From the NCBI RefSeq assembly GCF_022347725.1, contig NZ_JAKRGB010000013.1, forward strand, positions 1-64,000: a DNA stretch of 64,000 nt, in the 5' to 3' direction. The stretch comes from Ruegeria sp. Ofav3-42. GTDB lineage: Bacteria > Pseudomonadota > Alphaproteobacteria > Rhodobacterales > Rhodobacteraceae. Both the position numbers and the translations under genes were made by a program. This document shows, in pieces, positions 33,425 to 43,030 of this stretch; positions within the stretch are counted from its first letter, which is position 1; each line of letters opens with the position of its first letter. The notes beneath the pieces were generated by a model. It was given only the letters and a program-made list of their open reading frames with translations, did not search any database and was not told the origin of the DNA.

Positions 33425-34130
33425 GGATGTCTCCTGTTTGATGAATGAGAAGAGTGTCGGGAATGGTTCCAGCGCACAAAGCTTGCGAAACAAAGGTTCG
33501 AATCTCGCTCAGGCTTTCCACCCGGTACCAATTGCCATGGGGGTAGTGCACAATCACCGGTCCCGCGTTGCAGGGAAACAGGCAGCCGGTGGTGGTGACC
33601 AGACAGTCAGAGCTCTGTCCCGCTCGGCCAAGCTCGTTTTTCAGCGCATCGACCAAGTTGGGTGCGTCTTTCAGATGGCATCTTGGCCCGGCGCAGACGA
33701 GCAAATGATGGCGAAACGCAGGTGGGCTGTCCCACCCATTACCAATTTCGCCGAAAGGCTTCGGCGACAGTGGCTTCAAGGCGACTTTGGCCGTCGCTGC
33801 AGCCTGAATGACGCTATGATCGGTCTGCAAGGGATGTGCAAAATACAGTGCGGGCGCAGTCGTGCCCTGTCGGGCCAACCAACTGGACGCGGCGTTCGGC
33901 AGCCATTTTTCAAGGCTCTGCGAGAATGGCAATCCAATTGGTCGTAACTCGATCCGGGTGGCGCCTGCTGTCTTCAGGTCGTCCAGCGCATGCCAAAGCC
34001 CGTCCCCTGCCCCGTCCAGTCTGACGGCGCGCGACTCGACAGGTGCCGCATCCAGCAAAGCGCAAGACAGCTCTCGGAACCGTTTCTGACTGACGTAACT
34101 TGCTGAAATCAGATAGATATATGCGTCCAT
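33411..34130 (-). CDS. CbiX-like protein fused to a thioredoxin-like [2Fe-2S] ferredoxin domain
   Basis: The 239-residue protein has an N-terminal half like CbiX/sirohydrochlorin chelatase (DAYIYLISASYVSQKRFREL, TRIELRPIGLPFSQS). Its C-terminal ferredoxin domain has HHLLVCAGPRCHLKDA and VTTTGCLFPCNAGPVIVHYP HGNWYRV, giving the four cluster cysteines in a C-x5-C ... C-x3-C arrangement. Such proteins occur in B12-related operons of alphaproteobacteria, perhaps for cobalt handling or corrinoid reduction. It is the first gene behind the riboswitch and overlaps btuF. Confidence 0.7.
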   Translation of the reverse strand: MDAYIYLISASYVSQKRFRELSCALLDAAPVESRAVRLDGAGDGLWHALDDLKTAGATRIELRPIGLPFSQSLEKWLPNAASSWLARQGTTAPALYFAHPLQTDHSVIQAAATAKVALKPLSPKPFGEIGNGWDSPPAFRHHLLVCAGPRCHLKDAPNLVDALKNELGRAGQSSDCLVTTTGCLFPCNAGPVIVHYPHGNWYRVESLSEIRTFVSQALCAGTIPDTLLIHQTGDIHEPA

Positions 34131-34229
34131 CTCTGCCTCTGTGCAGGAGGCAGGTTGGCGCGGCGCGCAAGCCCGAAGATATCCACCATCTCATCCTCCT
34201 CGGGCCCTCCGCCCGGTTGGTTACAACTC

Positions 34230-34400
34230 AACGATGGCAGGTCTCCTGACTCGCGGATCAAAGCGTGCCGTCCCTTCCCGGATCGATTGAGATCCAGTGG
34301 CGTTGACGGATTGCTCACCGCTTACAGTTGCGGGGGCAGTTTCGGATTTGAACAAATGTCCGCACCGAATTCCCTTTTCATCCCCTTGGCCCAATGGCGT
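34230..34400 (-). promoter_or_regulatory. Cobalamin riboswitch
   Basis: Read on the minus strand the RNA shows the cobalamin-riboswitch landmarks in order: AAGGGAATTCGGTGCGG, then CCGAAACTGCCCCCGCAACT followed by GTAAGCGG (the conserved core), the GCCACTGG B12 box near 34298-34291, and the closing GAGTCAGGAGACCTGCC near 34245-34229. It ends about 100 bp ahead of the CbiX-like/ferredoxin gene. With adenosylcobalamin bound it should repress the corrinoid-uptake operon. The outer boundaries are approximate. Confidence 0.92.
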
Positions 34401-34419
34401 GGGGAACCATCGCTTTCTG

Positions 34420-35379
34420 TCTGCTTAAATCCTGCCGGCCCGTCAAGAAGGTTCTGGTCGGGGGACGCCGGATTTCTGATCGTTGCTGACTTTTTCGCTG
34501 GCTTGGCCTTTGCGACGTGAGCCCGCTTTCGATCACCATCAGAGCTGGCCGACCCAGTGAAGCCAATTCACTTTTGGTGGCACATCGGATGGCCATCAAA
34601 AAACTTGGCACAGCAGTAAATACAACTGAGTAATGTGAAAGTTGGACCCACGGGCCAATGACCAACCTGGTGCGGGTAACGAAACGTCGGTCGAACTTGA
34701 TACGGCCTTATCAGCAGAGCTATTTTACAGGGCTCTAGTCTACACCAAGCATAATCGGGAAAGCGGGTCCAAACGAGGCTTGGGAACCGTCCGTCGTTAC
34801 AGAAGCTTCACTTGTCGGCATCCAAACGGGCAATTAGGAATAACCGCACGATGTATTTGATACTTAAGACTTTTTTGCCGATCGAATAGCCTCGGCATGC
34901 ACCGCGCCGGGTGAACTTCTCGCTGCCCGGCGTCGCGAGGCCTGGAACTGCGTCGCCCAACAATATCAATCGCGGCTCTACTCCGATTTCCGCCTCGCTA
35001 TTTGATTAGCGCGAGTGGTTTCGGGCCGCCTTATTTCCAAGATATCACGTCATGGAACGCCCCTTTCTGTTTGATCCAACCCGCGATCTTTGGCTTCAAC
35101 TTGCGGAGTACAGGATCGCACCTATCTTCTTGTGCTTGAGGAGCGTTGTACGCGTGCCTACACCGAAGCCCTGTGGGGGCGGTTGTAGGCACAGGACATC
35201 AATGGTTTCGATCCCAAGAAACATGAGATCAACGATTATTGCACGGCAAGCACAGTTTGTCTGGCGATAGACTGCACAGACGAGCCGTGTAGATCGACAG
35301 CCTTAACATCAAGCCTGCCCTACAGAATATGGGTATCGACGGGCACATTTCGCCAACCTGCCTACCGTTGCCAACCGCA
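34420..35379. other. Long gene-free stretch
   Basis: About 960 bp with no frame of protein-like composition on either strand. I saw no insertion-sequence ends, tRNA or repeat family member. The 34870-35300 part has degraded codon-like pieces (FDPKKHEINDY in one frame) that may come from a dead gene, but no family could be named. The left part should hold the promoter of the B12 operon. Confidence 0.4.
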
Positions 35380-36879
35380 TCACTCTGACCTGAGATAGCA
35401 TTCAATTGCTGCCCGACTGCCCTGTTGCCAAATCATCGGCAACCAGTTCGTAAACTCCGTGGCAAAGCTAGCGACCTGACCGGTGTCGCCGTACAGGTTT
35501 GCAGCCGAGATCCACAGTTCGGGGTTCTCGCGGGCTGCAAGAGCCGTAACTTGCAATTCGGCCCAGATGGGATCGTTCGGCGCAATTTCAGTACCGTCTT
35601 CACGCGTTCCGGCACACATCCGGCACCAGAGTGCCTCAACCAGTGCCAAACCTTCTAGGGACGCGCCGGATGACAACGCATCGCGAAGCGAAGGAAGCAA
35701 GAAACCGGGATGCCGGGCAGAGCCATCAAAGGCCACACGACGCGTCGTGTCATGGATCGCAGAGTTCGAAAATCTGCGCTCCACAAGGTCCAGGTACTCA
35801 CCAGGCGTTGTTTCAGGAACTCCGTTGACATGAGGCAAAATTTCTTCGGCTTGGACCTTTCGAAAGAACTTTGAGATTTCCGGATCCTGCATGCAATCAG
35901 AAATTGTCGGGACGTTCAAAATTTCACCGACATTCGCCAAAATCTGGTGCCCACCATTCAGAATCCGCAACTTAAGAGTTTCATAGGCATGAACGTTGTT
36001 CGTTATCGCCACACCGACTTTTTCCAAGGGTGGGCGCCCGGCACAGAACTTGTCTTCGACCACCCATTGCCGAAAATTTTCATGCGAGACTGGTGCGAGG
36101 TCCTCAATTCCCAATGCGCGGCACTGTGCCCGGACCTGATCCGTGGTCGCGGGAACTATGCAATCCACCATCGAGTTCGGGAAAGCACCATTGCAATCTA
36201 TCCAATCCGCCAGATCAGGATCGGACAGGCGCGCCAGTTCGACAACGCAGCTTTGCAAAATGGTCCCGTTGCCCTGTAGGTTATCGCAGCTCAGCGCAGT
36301 AAACGGTCGGAGCCCGGCAGCACGTCGATGTTTTAACGCGGCCACCAAGGCACCGAACACCGTGATGGGCCGTTCTGGGTTTTGCGCATCGTGGCGGATT
36401 TCTTCGTGATCAACATCAAAATCACCGGTCTTGGCATCAAGGAAGTACCCGCCTTCAGTAACGGTGAGGGAAACAATTCGAATTGCCGGATCAGACATCT
36501 TTCTGATCAAAGATGCATTACCCGGCTCGATTGGCAGGTAGTCGATCATCGGCCCGATGATCTCGGCTGTGATGCTGGACGGGTCGAGTTCAACCAAAGT
36601 GGTCAAACAGTCCTGTCGGATCAGTTTCTCCCGCATTTCGGAGTCATATATCCGCACACCGGCCCCGATGATGGCCCAGTCGTGCGCCAACCCAGACTGC
36701 ATCAGTTGATGGATGTACCATGCCTGATGTGCGCGATGAAAATTGCCAAGACCTATGTGAACTATACCCGGCGATAAGATCTCGCGTCCGTAAAGGGGTG
36801 TTTTTACGCTCGCTGGAATGCCTGCAAGGCGGTCAAGCCGCAACTCCACTGGTGTATGTGCGCTTGCCAACGGATCCAT
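35380..36879 (-). CDS. mtlK: Mannitol 2-dehydrogenase family polyol dehydrogenase
   Basis: The 499-residue protein is a long-chain polyol-specific dehydrogenase: GIVHIGLGNFHRAHQAWYIH (NAD-binding start), VSLTVTEGGYFLD, FTALSCDNLQGNG, the family signature FPNSMVDCIVPATTD, WVVEDKFCAGRPPLEKVGV, and LKLRILNGGHQILANVG with the catalytic K-x-x-x-N-x-x-H. It oxidises mannitol (to fructose) or related polyols. It is the last gene of the smo operon and its ATG shares a base with the smoS stop. Confidence 0.9.
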   Translation of the reverse strand: MDPLASAHTPVELRLDRLAGIPASVKTPLYGREILSPGIVHIGLGNFHRAHQAWYIHQLMQSGLAHDWAIIGAGVRIYDSEMREKLIRQDCLTTLVELDPSSITAEIIGPMIDYLPIEPGNASLIRKMSDPAIRIVSLTVTEGGYFLDAKTGDFDVDHEEIRHDAQNPERPITVFGALVAALKHRRAAGLRPFTALSCDNLQGNGTILQSCVVELARLSDPDLADWIDCNGAFPNSMVDCIVPATTDQVRAQCRALGIEDLAPVSHENFRQWVVEDKFCAGRPPLEKVGVAITNNVHAYETLKLRILNGGHQILANVGEILNVPTISDCMQDPEISKFFRKVQAEEILPHVNGVPETTPGEYLDLVERRFSNSAIHDTTRRVAFDGSARHPGFLLPSLRDALSSGASLEGLALVEALWCRMCAGTREDGTEIAPNDPIWAELQVTALAARENPELWISAANLYGDTGQVASFATEFTNWLPMIWQQGSRAAIECYLRSE

Positions 36880-37652
36880 CAGCTCATCCAGTTTCCGCCG
36901 TCGACGTTGTAGGTTTGCGCAACGATGTATTTTGCATCGTCCGAAGCCAGGAAAACCGCCATGCCAGTGAGATCTTCTGCGCGTCCCATACGGCCATAAG
37001 GGACCGCAGCTGCGACCTCACGTTTTTTCTGGCCAGGTTCCTTGCCTTCGTGTTTTGCAAAGAATGCGTCAACGCCGTCCCAATGCTCTCCATCCACCAC
37101 ACCTGGTGCGATGGCGTTCACGTTAATTCCTTGGGCGATCAGGTTTAGTCCCGCTGACTGTGTCAGTGAGATAACAGCCGCCTTGCTGGCACAATAAACG
37201 GCGACCAAGGGTTCCCCACGACGCCCAGCCTGCGAGGCCATATTGATAATCCGACCTTTGACCTGATGCTCGATCATATGCCGCGCGACGGCTTGTAGCG
37301 TGAACAAGGTGCCAGCAACGTTGATATCAAAAACACGCTGATAGTCAGATCGGTCGATTTCAGTGATCGGAGCCGCCGTGAAAATAGCGGCATTGTTGAT
37401 CAACACGTCGATGGATCCGAACCGAGAGGCGGTGCGCGCAATTGCTTCGTCTATGCTTTGCTGATCCGTCACGTTCATTTCAACCGCCATGGCCGAGGTG
37501 CCGATTTCCAAGGCCGCGTCCTGTGCCCGGGCAATATCGATATCGGCAAGGGCCACGCGCGCACCTTCGGCGACATAGGCTTTGGCGAAGGCCAGGCCGA
37601 TCCCTCGTGCGGCACCGGTGATAAGTGCCGTTTTGCCCTCCAACCTGTTCAT
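36879..37652 (-). CDS. smoS: Sorbitol dehydrogenase, SDR type
   Basis: The 257-residue classical SDR has TGAARGIG (cofactor loop), LADIDIARA (Asp for NAD), NNAAI, catalytic Ser in [19 protein letters not shown] (YxxxK) and the ending [10 protein letters not shown], the close match to Rhodobacter SmoS/PolS. It converts D-glucitol to D-fructose, or galactitol to tagatose, with NAD. It lies between smoK (4-bp overlap) and mtlK. Confidence 0.92.
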   Translation of the reverse strand: MNRLEGKTALITGAARGIGLAFAKAYVAEGARVALADIDIARAQDAALEIGTSAMAVEMNVTDQQSIDEAIARTASRFGSIDVLINNAAIFTAAPITEIDRSDYQRVFDINVAGTLFTLQAVARHMIEHQVKGRIINMASQAGRRGEPLVAVYCASKAAVISLTQSAGLNLIAQGINVNAIAPGVVDGEHWDGVDAFFAKHEGKEPGQKKREVAAAVPYGRMGRAEDLTGMAVFLASDDAKYIVAQTYNVDGGNWMS

Positions 37653-38653
37653 TCGATCCGCAGCCCCTGTGCGTCAAAGCGGTGAATCACATCCGAGCGT
37701 GGCGTCAGGTGAATGCGGTCGCCATGTCGGAACCCAACTTCGCCATCAGCTCTGACCGTTATCGTTTCGGCCAGTCCAGTTTCATGAATGTGAAAAAACG
37801 TATCGGACCCAAGATGTTCGGACACACCGACGACGCCCGACCACGTCCCCTCGCTTTCAGAAACCGCGATATGTTCGGGGCGCACACCGATAGTATGCGC
37901 GCCTTGTTTTGCTGCCTCATCACCCTCGATGAAATTCATTTTCGGAGAACCAATGAACCCCGCGACGAACAGGTTGCGCGGCGTCCGGTAAAGCTCCAGA
38001 GGGCTACCGACCTGCTCTATCACACCGGCCTGTAGAACAACGATCTTGTCGGCCATAGTCATGGCCTCGACCTGATCATGAGTTACGTAGATCATCGTTG
38101 TGGCGAGGCGTTCGTGCAACTCGCTGATCTCAAGCCGCATCCCGACGCGTAATGCTGCATCGAGGTTCGAAAGCGGTTCGTCGAACAGGAATGCTGCCGG
38201 CTCGCGGACAATCGCACGGCCAATCGCAACCCTTTGCCGCTGACCGCCAGACAATTGACCGGGGCGACGATCAAGATAATCCGTCAGGTTTAGAACCTGC
38301 GCAGCTCCTTCGACGCGACGATCAATCTCGGCTTGATCCAGCTTGGCCATGCGCAGTGGAAAGGCGATATTCTTGCGCACCGTCATATGCGGGTAGAGAG
38401 CGTAGGACTGAAACACCATGGCTAGCCCGCGCTTGGCCGGGGGTACATCGGTGGCATCCTCGCCGTCGATCTCGACGGATCCGGAGGTGATATCCTCCAG
38501 CCCAGCGATCAAGCGCAGCAGGGTAGATTTACCGCAACCGGACGGGCCGACGAAGACAGTGAATTCGCCATCTTGAATTGTCAGGTCCAGTGGGGGGATA
38601 ACCTCGACATCACCGAAGCTTTTAGTCACGGACTTGAGTTGAATGCGTCCCAT
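37649..38653 (-). CDS. smoK: Polyol ABC transporter ATP-binding protein
   Basis: The 334-residue MalK/UgpC-type ATPase has [17 protein letters not shown]-loop [13 protein letters not shown], signature [19 protein letters not shown], Walker [13 protein letters not shown] and a C-terminal TOBE-like regulatory domain ([23 protein letters not shown]). It energises sorbitol/mannitol uptake with the two permeases upstream. Its start is 12 bp after smoG. Confidence 0.9.
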   Translation of the reverse strand: MGRIQLKSVTKSFGDVEVIPPLDLTIQDGEFTVFVGPSGCGKSTLLRLIAGLEDITSGSVEIDGEDATDVPPAKRGLAMVFQSYALYPHMTVRKNIAFPLRMAKLDQAEIDRRVEGAAQVLNLTDYLDRRPGQLSGGQRQRVAIGRAIVREPAAFLFDEPLSNLDAALRVGMRLEISELHERLATTMIYVTHDQVEAMTMADKIVVLQAGVIEQVGSPLELYRTPRNLFVAGFIGSPKMNFIEGDEAAKQGAHTIGVRPEHIAVSESEGTWSGVVGVSEHLGSDTFFHIHETGLAETITVRADGEVGFRHGDRIHLTPRSDVIHRFDAQGLRIE

Positions 38654-38665
38654 GAAGTGTCTTCC

Positions 38666-39496
38666 TTATTTCACAGCGCCAAAGGTCAGGCCGCGGACAA
38701 GTTGTTTCTGGCTGAACCAGCCGAGGATCAGGATCGGTGCAATCGCCATGGTTGAGGCCGCGCTAAGCTTTGCAAAGAACAAGCCCTCGGGGCTGGAATA
38801 GCTCGCGATAAAGGCGGTCAGCGGGGCTGCGTCGACGGCGGTCAGGTTGAGTGTCCAGAACGCTTCGTTCCAGGCCAGAATGAAGTTCAGCAATATGGTC
38901 GAAGCGATCCCGGGAACGGCCATAGGCGTTAGAACGTAAAGGATTTCCTCTTTCAAAGTCGCCCCGTCCATCCGGGCTGCTTCCAGAATCTCTCCGGGAA
39001 TTTCGCGGAAATAGGTGTAGAGCATCCAGACGATGATCGGCAGGTTGATCAGCATCAGCACCACGACCAGCCCCCCGCGTGTGTCCAGCAGGCCCAGCCG
39101 AATGAACAAAAGGTAGATCGGGTACAACACACCAACCGCAGGCAGCATCTTGGTGGACAGCATCCACAGCAGAATATCTTTGGTGCGCTTGGATGGGACG
39201 AAGGCCATTGCCCAAGCGGCAGGCACCGCGATGATGACACCAAGAATGGTTGATCCGCCCGCGATGATAACGGAATTCCAAAGGAACCGCATGTAATCCG
39301 AACGTTCCTGCACGATCGCGTAGTTCTCCAGCGTCCAGTCGAAGTTCAGAAACAGCGGCGGGCTGGCGATCGCCTGAGCCTCGGTTTTGAAGCTGGTCAG
39401 GATGGTCCAGAGGATCGGGAAAAAGATCAGCAGACCAACTGCCCAGGCAAGGATGGTGTTCAATGACTTGCGGCGGGTTGTGACGGCGCGGGCCAT
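38666..39496 (-). CDS. smoG: Polyol ABC transporter permease 2
   Basis: The 276-residue MalG-type inner-membrane permease has six hydrophobic segments and the ATPase-contact loop EAARMDGATLKEEILYVLTP (EAA motif). An N-terminal helix follows a basic start (MARAVTTRRKSLNTILAWAV). It pairs with SmoF to form the channel. It is in the smoEFGK order usual for Rhodobacterales. The long antisense frame over it is a shadow. Confidence 0.9.
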   Translation of the reverse strand: MARAVTTRRKSLNTILAWAVGLLIFFPILWTILTSFKTEAQAIASPPLFLNFDWTLENYAIVQERSDYMRFLWNSVIIAGGSTILGVIIAVPAAWAMAFVPSKRTKDILLWMLSTKMLPAVGVLYPIYLLFIRLGLLDTRGGLVVVLMLINLPIIVWMLYTYFREIPGEILEAARMDGATLKEEILYVLTPMAVPGIASTILLNFILAWNEAFWTLNLTAVDAAPLTAFIASYSSPEGLFFAKLSAASTMAIAPILILGWFSQKQLVRGLTFGAVK

Positions 39497-39508
39497 GGTC
39501 GTTCCTCC

Positions 39509-40375
39509 TCACGCGTCCAGGTTTTTGCCGACGATGCGCATTAGGAAGATCGCAACGATATTGGCAAGGATGATTGCGTAAACACCTCCGGCTGATCCAA
39601 GACCGACATTCTGGCTTTCCAATACACGCTGGAAGATCAGATAGGTGAGAGTGCGGGTGCCGAATGCGCCGCCGGTGGTCACGAAGATCTCGGCGAAGAT
39701 CGACAGCAGGAAGATCGTCTGGATCAGGATCACGATGGTGATCGCGCGGCTCAGATGCGGAAGAACGATATGGTAGAAACGTTTCAGCACAGGTGCGCCG
39801 TCCATTTCGGCCGCTTCCAGCTGTTCGCTGTCCAGCGATTGGATCGCGGTCAGCAGGATTAGCGTTGCAAAGGGCAGCCACTGCCACGAGACAATCATGA
39901 TGATCGACGTCATCGAAGCTTCAGACAACCATGAGATCGGTTCGGCTCCAAAGAAACGCCATAAATGGGCCAGCAAGCCATTCACCGGATCCATGAACAT
40001 GTTCTTCCAGACCAGCGCTGAAACGGTGGGCATTACGAAGAATGGTGCGATGACCAAAATGCGGACGACACCTTGCCCCCACATCGGCTGATCCAGCAGC
40101 ATCGCCAGTAGTATGCCCAAGATGACAGTGATCACCAGAACTCCGCCCACGATCATCAGGGTTGCCTGAACCGCAGGCCAGAAGGAACTGGATGAGACGA
40201 ACCGGACGTAGTTGTCGAACCCGACCCAGCCCAGATCACCGCCACGCAGGGGCAGATATTTCTTGAAGGAAAAATACAGCGTCATCGTCAGCGGCACGAG
40301 CATCCAGCCAAGCAGCAAGATCACTGCGGGTGCCATCATCAGGCGTGCGACGGATCGGGAATGTTGAGTTGCCAT
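39509..40375 (-). CDS. smoF: Polyol ABC transporter permease 1
   Basis: The 288-residue MalF/UgpA-type permease has an N-terminal helix PAVILLLGWMLVPLTMTLYF, EAA loop EAAEMDGAPVLKRFYHIVLPHLS, and a C-terminal helix ending in NIVAIFLMRIVGKNLDA. It is separated by 12 bp from smoG and by 107 bp containing a hairpin from smoE. Confidence 0.9.
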   Translation of the reverse strand: MATQHSRSVARLMMAPAVILLLGWMLVPLTMTLYFSFKKYLPLRGGDLGWVGFDNYVRFVSSSSFWPAVQATLMIVGGVLVITVILGILLAMLLDQPMWGQGVVRILVIAPFFVMPTVSALVWKNMFMDPVNGLLAHLWRFFGAEPISWLSEASMTSIIMIVSWQWLPFATLILLTAIQSLDSEQLEAAEMDGAPVLKRFYHIVLPHLSRAITIVILIQTIFLLSIFAEIFVTTGGAFGTRTLTYLIFQRVLESQNVGLGSAGGVYAIILANIVAIFLMRIVGKNLDA

Positions 40376-40445
40376 TGCGCAAACCCTCTCTGTTCAGGCG
40401 TGTCCCAGCCTGCGAGAAAAACGCGAGTTGTGGAAGGGTTAGAGC

Positions 40446-40468
40446 GGGGGGCAGACCTCTGCCCGCCC
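40446..40468 (-). other. Intercistronic hairpin after smoE
   Basis: GGGCAG ACCT CTGCCC at 40449-40464 is a perfect stem with a 4-base loop within a G+C-rich run. It lies between the binding-protein gene and the first permease gene. Such stems commonly protect the binding-protein mRNA and lower permease expression. No T-tract, so not a full terminator. Confidence 0.55.
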
Positions 40469-40482
40469 GCGAGGAGATGCCT

Positions 40483-41787
40483 TCAATACCCTGCGGCTTC
40501 CATCTCTTCAGCGGTGAAGGCCTGCGCTTTCTCCAGAGCCTCTTCTACCGATTGCTGACCAGCATAGACTGCCGAGAATTCCTGGCTCACCTGTGTGGCG
40601 ATACCCGCGAACTCCGGGATCGCTGCAAACTGGATGCCAACGTAAGGCACCGGCTTTACGGTCGGGTTGTTCGGATCAGCCGACAGGATCGAGTCCAGCG
40701 TCATCTTGGCAAAAGGCACTTTCTGATACTCAGGGTTCTCATATAGCGAGGTGCGCGCGCCCGGCGGGACGTTGGCCCAGCCTTCGTTTTCCGCGACTAA
40801 CTCAATGTAGTCCTTGGATGTAGCCCATTCGATGAACTGCTTCGCGGCATCTTCCTGCTGAGTACCCGCCGGGATGGCCAGCGCCCATGCCCAGAGCCAG
40901 TTGGATCGTTTGTCGACGCCGTCCGAGTTCGGAGCCAGCGCAAACCCGACCTTGTCCGCGACCGTCGAGTCGTCGGGATTGGTCACAAATGATGCCGCAA
41001 CGGTGGCGTCGATCCACATACCACATTTACCTTGCTGAAATAGCGAGAGATTCTCGTTAAAGCCGTTTGTCGCATAGCCTGCAGGTCCGGATTCCGCCAT
41101 CATGTCGACGAAGAAGGTCAACGCCTCGTTCCATTCGGGTTGATCGAACTGAGGTTTCCAGTCTTCGTCAAACCAGCGGGCACCAAACGAATTGCCTGTT
41201 ACGGTGATGAACGCGCCACCTTCTCCCCATCCGGCTTTGCCGCGCAGGCAAATGCCGTTGATATCATTGTCGCGGTCAGTCATCGCTGCCGCCGCTTCGC
41301 GGATGAATTGCCAGGTCGGTGCGTCTGGCATTTCCAAGCCAGCTTTTTCCATAAGGTCTGTGCGGTACATAACCATCGAGCTCTCGCCGTAGAACGGAGC
41401 TGCAAAAAGTGTGCCTTCATGGCTCAGCCCGTTGCGCATAGCGGGCAGAATATCTTCGACATCATATTCTGCGGACATGCCTTCCAGTGGCACCAGCCAG
41501 CCATTCGCTCCCCAGATGGGCGTTTCGTACATGCCGATGGTCATGATGTCGAACTGACCGCCCTTGGTCGTGATGTCAGTGGTCACGCGCTGACGCAGCA
41601 CGTTTTCTTCCAATGTCACCCACTCGACGTCAACGCCGGTCGCTTCGGTGAATTTATCGGTGTAGCCCTGCATCCGGATCATGTCGCCGTTGTTCACAGT
41701 CGCGATCGTGATGGATTGCGCATGGGCTGCTGCGGTGGCGACGAATGTCAGTGCAGTCGCCGCACGAAGTGCGTGTTTCAGATACAT
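40483..41787 (-). CDS. smoE: Polyol ABC transporter substrate-binding protein
   Basis: The 434-residue extracellular solute-binding protein (family 1) has a signal peptide (MYLKHALRAATALTFVATAA AHAQ). It shows ITIATVNNGDMIRMQGYTDK, FDIMTIGMYETPIWGANGWL, MYRTDLMEKAG, the ITVTGNSFGARWFDE segment and FQQGKCGMWIDATVAASFV, matching sorbitol/mannitol-binding SmoE proteins. It is first in the smo operon, behind a LacI-type operator 72 bp upstream of the ATG. Confidence 0.92.
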   Translation of the reverse strand: MYLKHALRAATALTFVATAAAHAQSITIATVNNGDMIRMQGYTDKFTEATGVDVEWVTLEENVLRQRVTTDITTKGGQFDIMTIGMYETPIWGANGWLVPLEGMSAEYDVEDILPAMRNGLSHEGTLFAAPFYGESSMVMYRTDLMEKAGLEMPDAPTWQFIREAAAAMTDRDNDINGICLRGKAGWGEGGAFITVTGNSFGARWFDEDWKPQFDQPEWNEALTFFVDMMAESGPAGYATNGFNENLSLFQQGKCGMWIDATVAASFVTNPDDSTVADKVGFALAPNSDGVDKRSNWLWAWALAIPAGTQQEDAAKQFIEWATSKDYIELVAENEGWANVPPGARTSLYENPEYQKVPFAKMTLDSILSADPNNPTVKPVPYVGIQFAAIPEFAGIATQVSQEFSAVYAGQQSVEEALEKAQAFTAEEMEAAGY

Positions 41788-41858
41788 CCCTGTCCTCCCT
41801 GAGCTTGGATGCTGTGCAGAGAGCCTAGTTCAGAAGTTATCGCGCCGTCAATAAAAAC

Positions 41859-41873
41859 TTTACGCGCGTTAAA
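41859..41873. promoter_or_regulatory. LacI-type operator upstream of smoE
   Basis: TTTACGCGCGTTAAA, an inverted repeat around a central CG as expected for LacI/GalR regulators. It differs by one base from the site at 42963-42977. It lies 72 bp upstream of the smoE ATG and 8 bp past the stop of the regulator gene, so it most likely controls the smo operon promoter. Confidence 0.75.
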
Positions 41874-41881
41874 TTTAAGCT

Positions 41882-42907
41882 TCAGGCAGATTCCCTTAGT
41901 ACAAGCCTGGCCGGGAATAGGGTTTCCGTCCGAGTTTTAAATTTCCCACCACTTTCAATAAGTTCGAAAAGTGTTTCCACACTGCGTCCAGCCACATTGT
42001 CGTAGTCATGTGCGGCTGTTGTCAGCGAAGGGCAGGTAAATTTGGCAAAGGGATGATCGTCGTTGGACGCGACGCGAAGGGAGCAATCGTCCTTTCGACC
42101 AACCCGAATCCCCTGTTCGTAACAGGCCGCAAGAAACCCGATCGCAAGGCGGTCGTTGCTGCACAGAACCGAGTCCGTCCGGAGTGTGCCCTCTTCTATA
42201 GCTTTCAAAGCCCCCTGATGGCCGATCTCTTCGAAAGCCCAACCCTGACCATCGATTTTGATGACATGAGGCTCGAACCCAAGGCGCTCCATCACTTCGA
42301 CATAGGCTTTCCTTCGCTTGTTGGCATTGGGATTTGCCGGAGTACGCATCTCGAAGAAGGACGGCGGTTCGCCTGTCCGGGTCATGTATTCCACGGTTTG
42401 GGACACAAAACTAAAATTGTCCGAACCAACAAAAGCTGCACCCAGACCATCTAGGTTACTGTCGAACAGAACGGTGGGTACATTGGCACAGAACTTTTCG
42501 ATCTGAGCTCGATCCGACGCACGTCCCAAAGGGGCAAGCAATACGCCCGCCGGTTTCAGAGAACGCAAACTGTCGAGTATTTCGTTCTCAAGCTTTTGTT
42601 CACCATGTGAGCTGAAAAGCGAAGGTCGGTATCCGGCGGCAATACAGCTTTGCTCCAGGTACCTAGCGATCTCGGCAAAAAATGGATCAGCGAGGTATGG
42701 GACCACGATGCCGATATTCTTGGTCAGCTTTCGGTTTTGATTTATCGCGTAGATATTGGGACGATAGTCAAACCGTTCCAGTGCTTCTTCGATGCGGGCC
42801 CGGGTTGTGGGCCGAACGCTATCCGGGTCGTGGAAGTACTTGGAAACCGTCGGCCTCGAGATTCCACTCAGGGCTGCGAATTCTTCCATGTTCTTTATTT
42901 TGGTCAT
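41882..42907 (-). CDS. LacI-family regulator of polyol use
   Basis: About 341 residues: an N-terminal HTH (MEEFAALSGISRPTVSKYFH DPDSVRPTTRARIEEALERF DYRPN) and a periplasmic-binding-like effector domain (NIGIVVPYLADPFFAEIARY, PTVLFDSNLDGLGAAFVGSD, SVLCSNDRLAIGFLAACYEQ). The family-like start is ATG 42907; an in-frame ATG at 42958 would add 17 basic residues but would put the operator 5 bp from it. It sits between smoE and the divergent xylB with matching operators on both sides, so it probably represses both in the absence of polyol. Confidence 0.88.
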   Translation of the reverse strand: MTKIKNMEEFAALSGISRPTVSKYFHDPDSVRPTTRARIEEALERFDYRPNIYAINQNRKLTKNIGIVVPYLADPFFAEIARYLEQSCIAAGYRPSLFSSHGEQKLENEILDSLRSLKPAGVLLAPLGRASDRAQIEKFCANVPTVLFDSNLDGLGAAFVGSDNFSFVSQTVEYMTRTGEPPSFFEMRTPANPNANKRRKAYVEVMERLGFEPHVIKIDGQGWAFEEIGHQGALKAIEEGTLRTDSVLCSNDRLAIGFLAACYEQGIRVGRKDDCSLRVASNDDHPFAKFTCPSLTTAAHDYDNVAGRSVETLFELIESGGKFKTRTETLFPARLVLRESA

Positions 42908-42962
42908 GCCTTCCCGCTTGCGGAGTCCTGCCGCCTTGATCTTACCATCGCTTTTCATATTC

Positions 42963-42977
42963 TTTACGCGCGATAAA
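42963..42977. promoter_or_regulatory. LacI-type operator between regulator and xylB
   Basis: TTTACGCGCGATAAA, one base different from the smoE site. It lies in the divergent gap, about 55 bp ahead of the regulator ATG used here and 53 bp ahead of xylB, so it can serve autoregulation and xylB control. Confidence 0.75.
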
Positions 42978-43030
42978 AAATCAATAGCCAGACACCTACC
43001 GCCCAACTGGCCAGAAGCAATGAGTGTTCA

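Noticed and set aside
38763..39887. 374-codon antisense frame over smoG/smoF
   Set aside because: Its translation is Arg/His/Pro/Asp-rich with no domain and lies wholly opposite two clear permease genes; it is a shadow of high G+C coding sequence.
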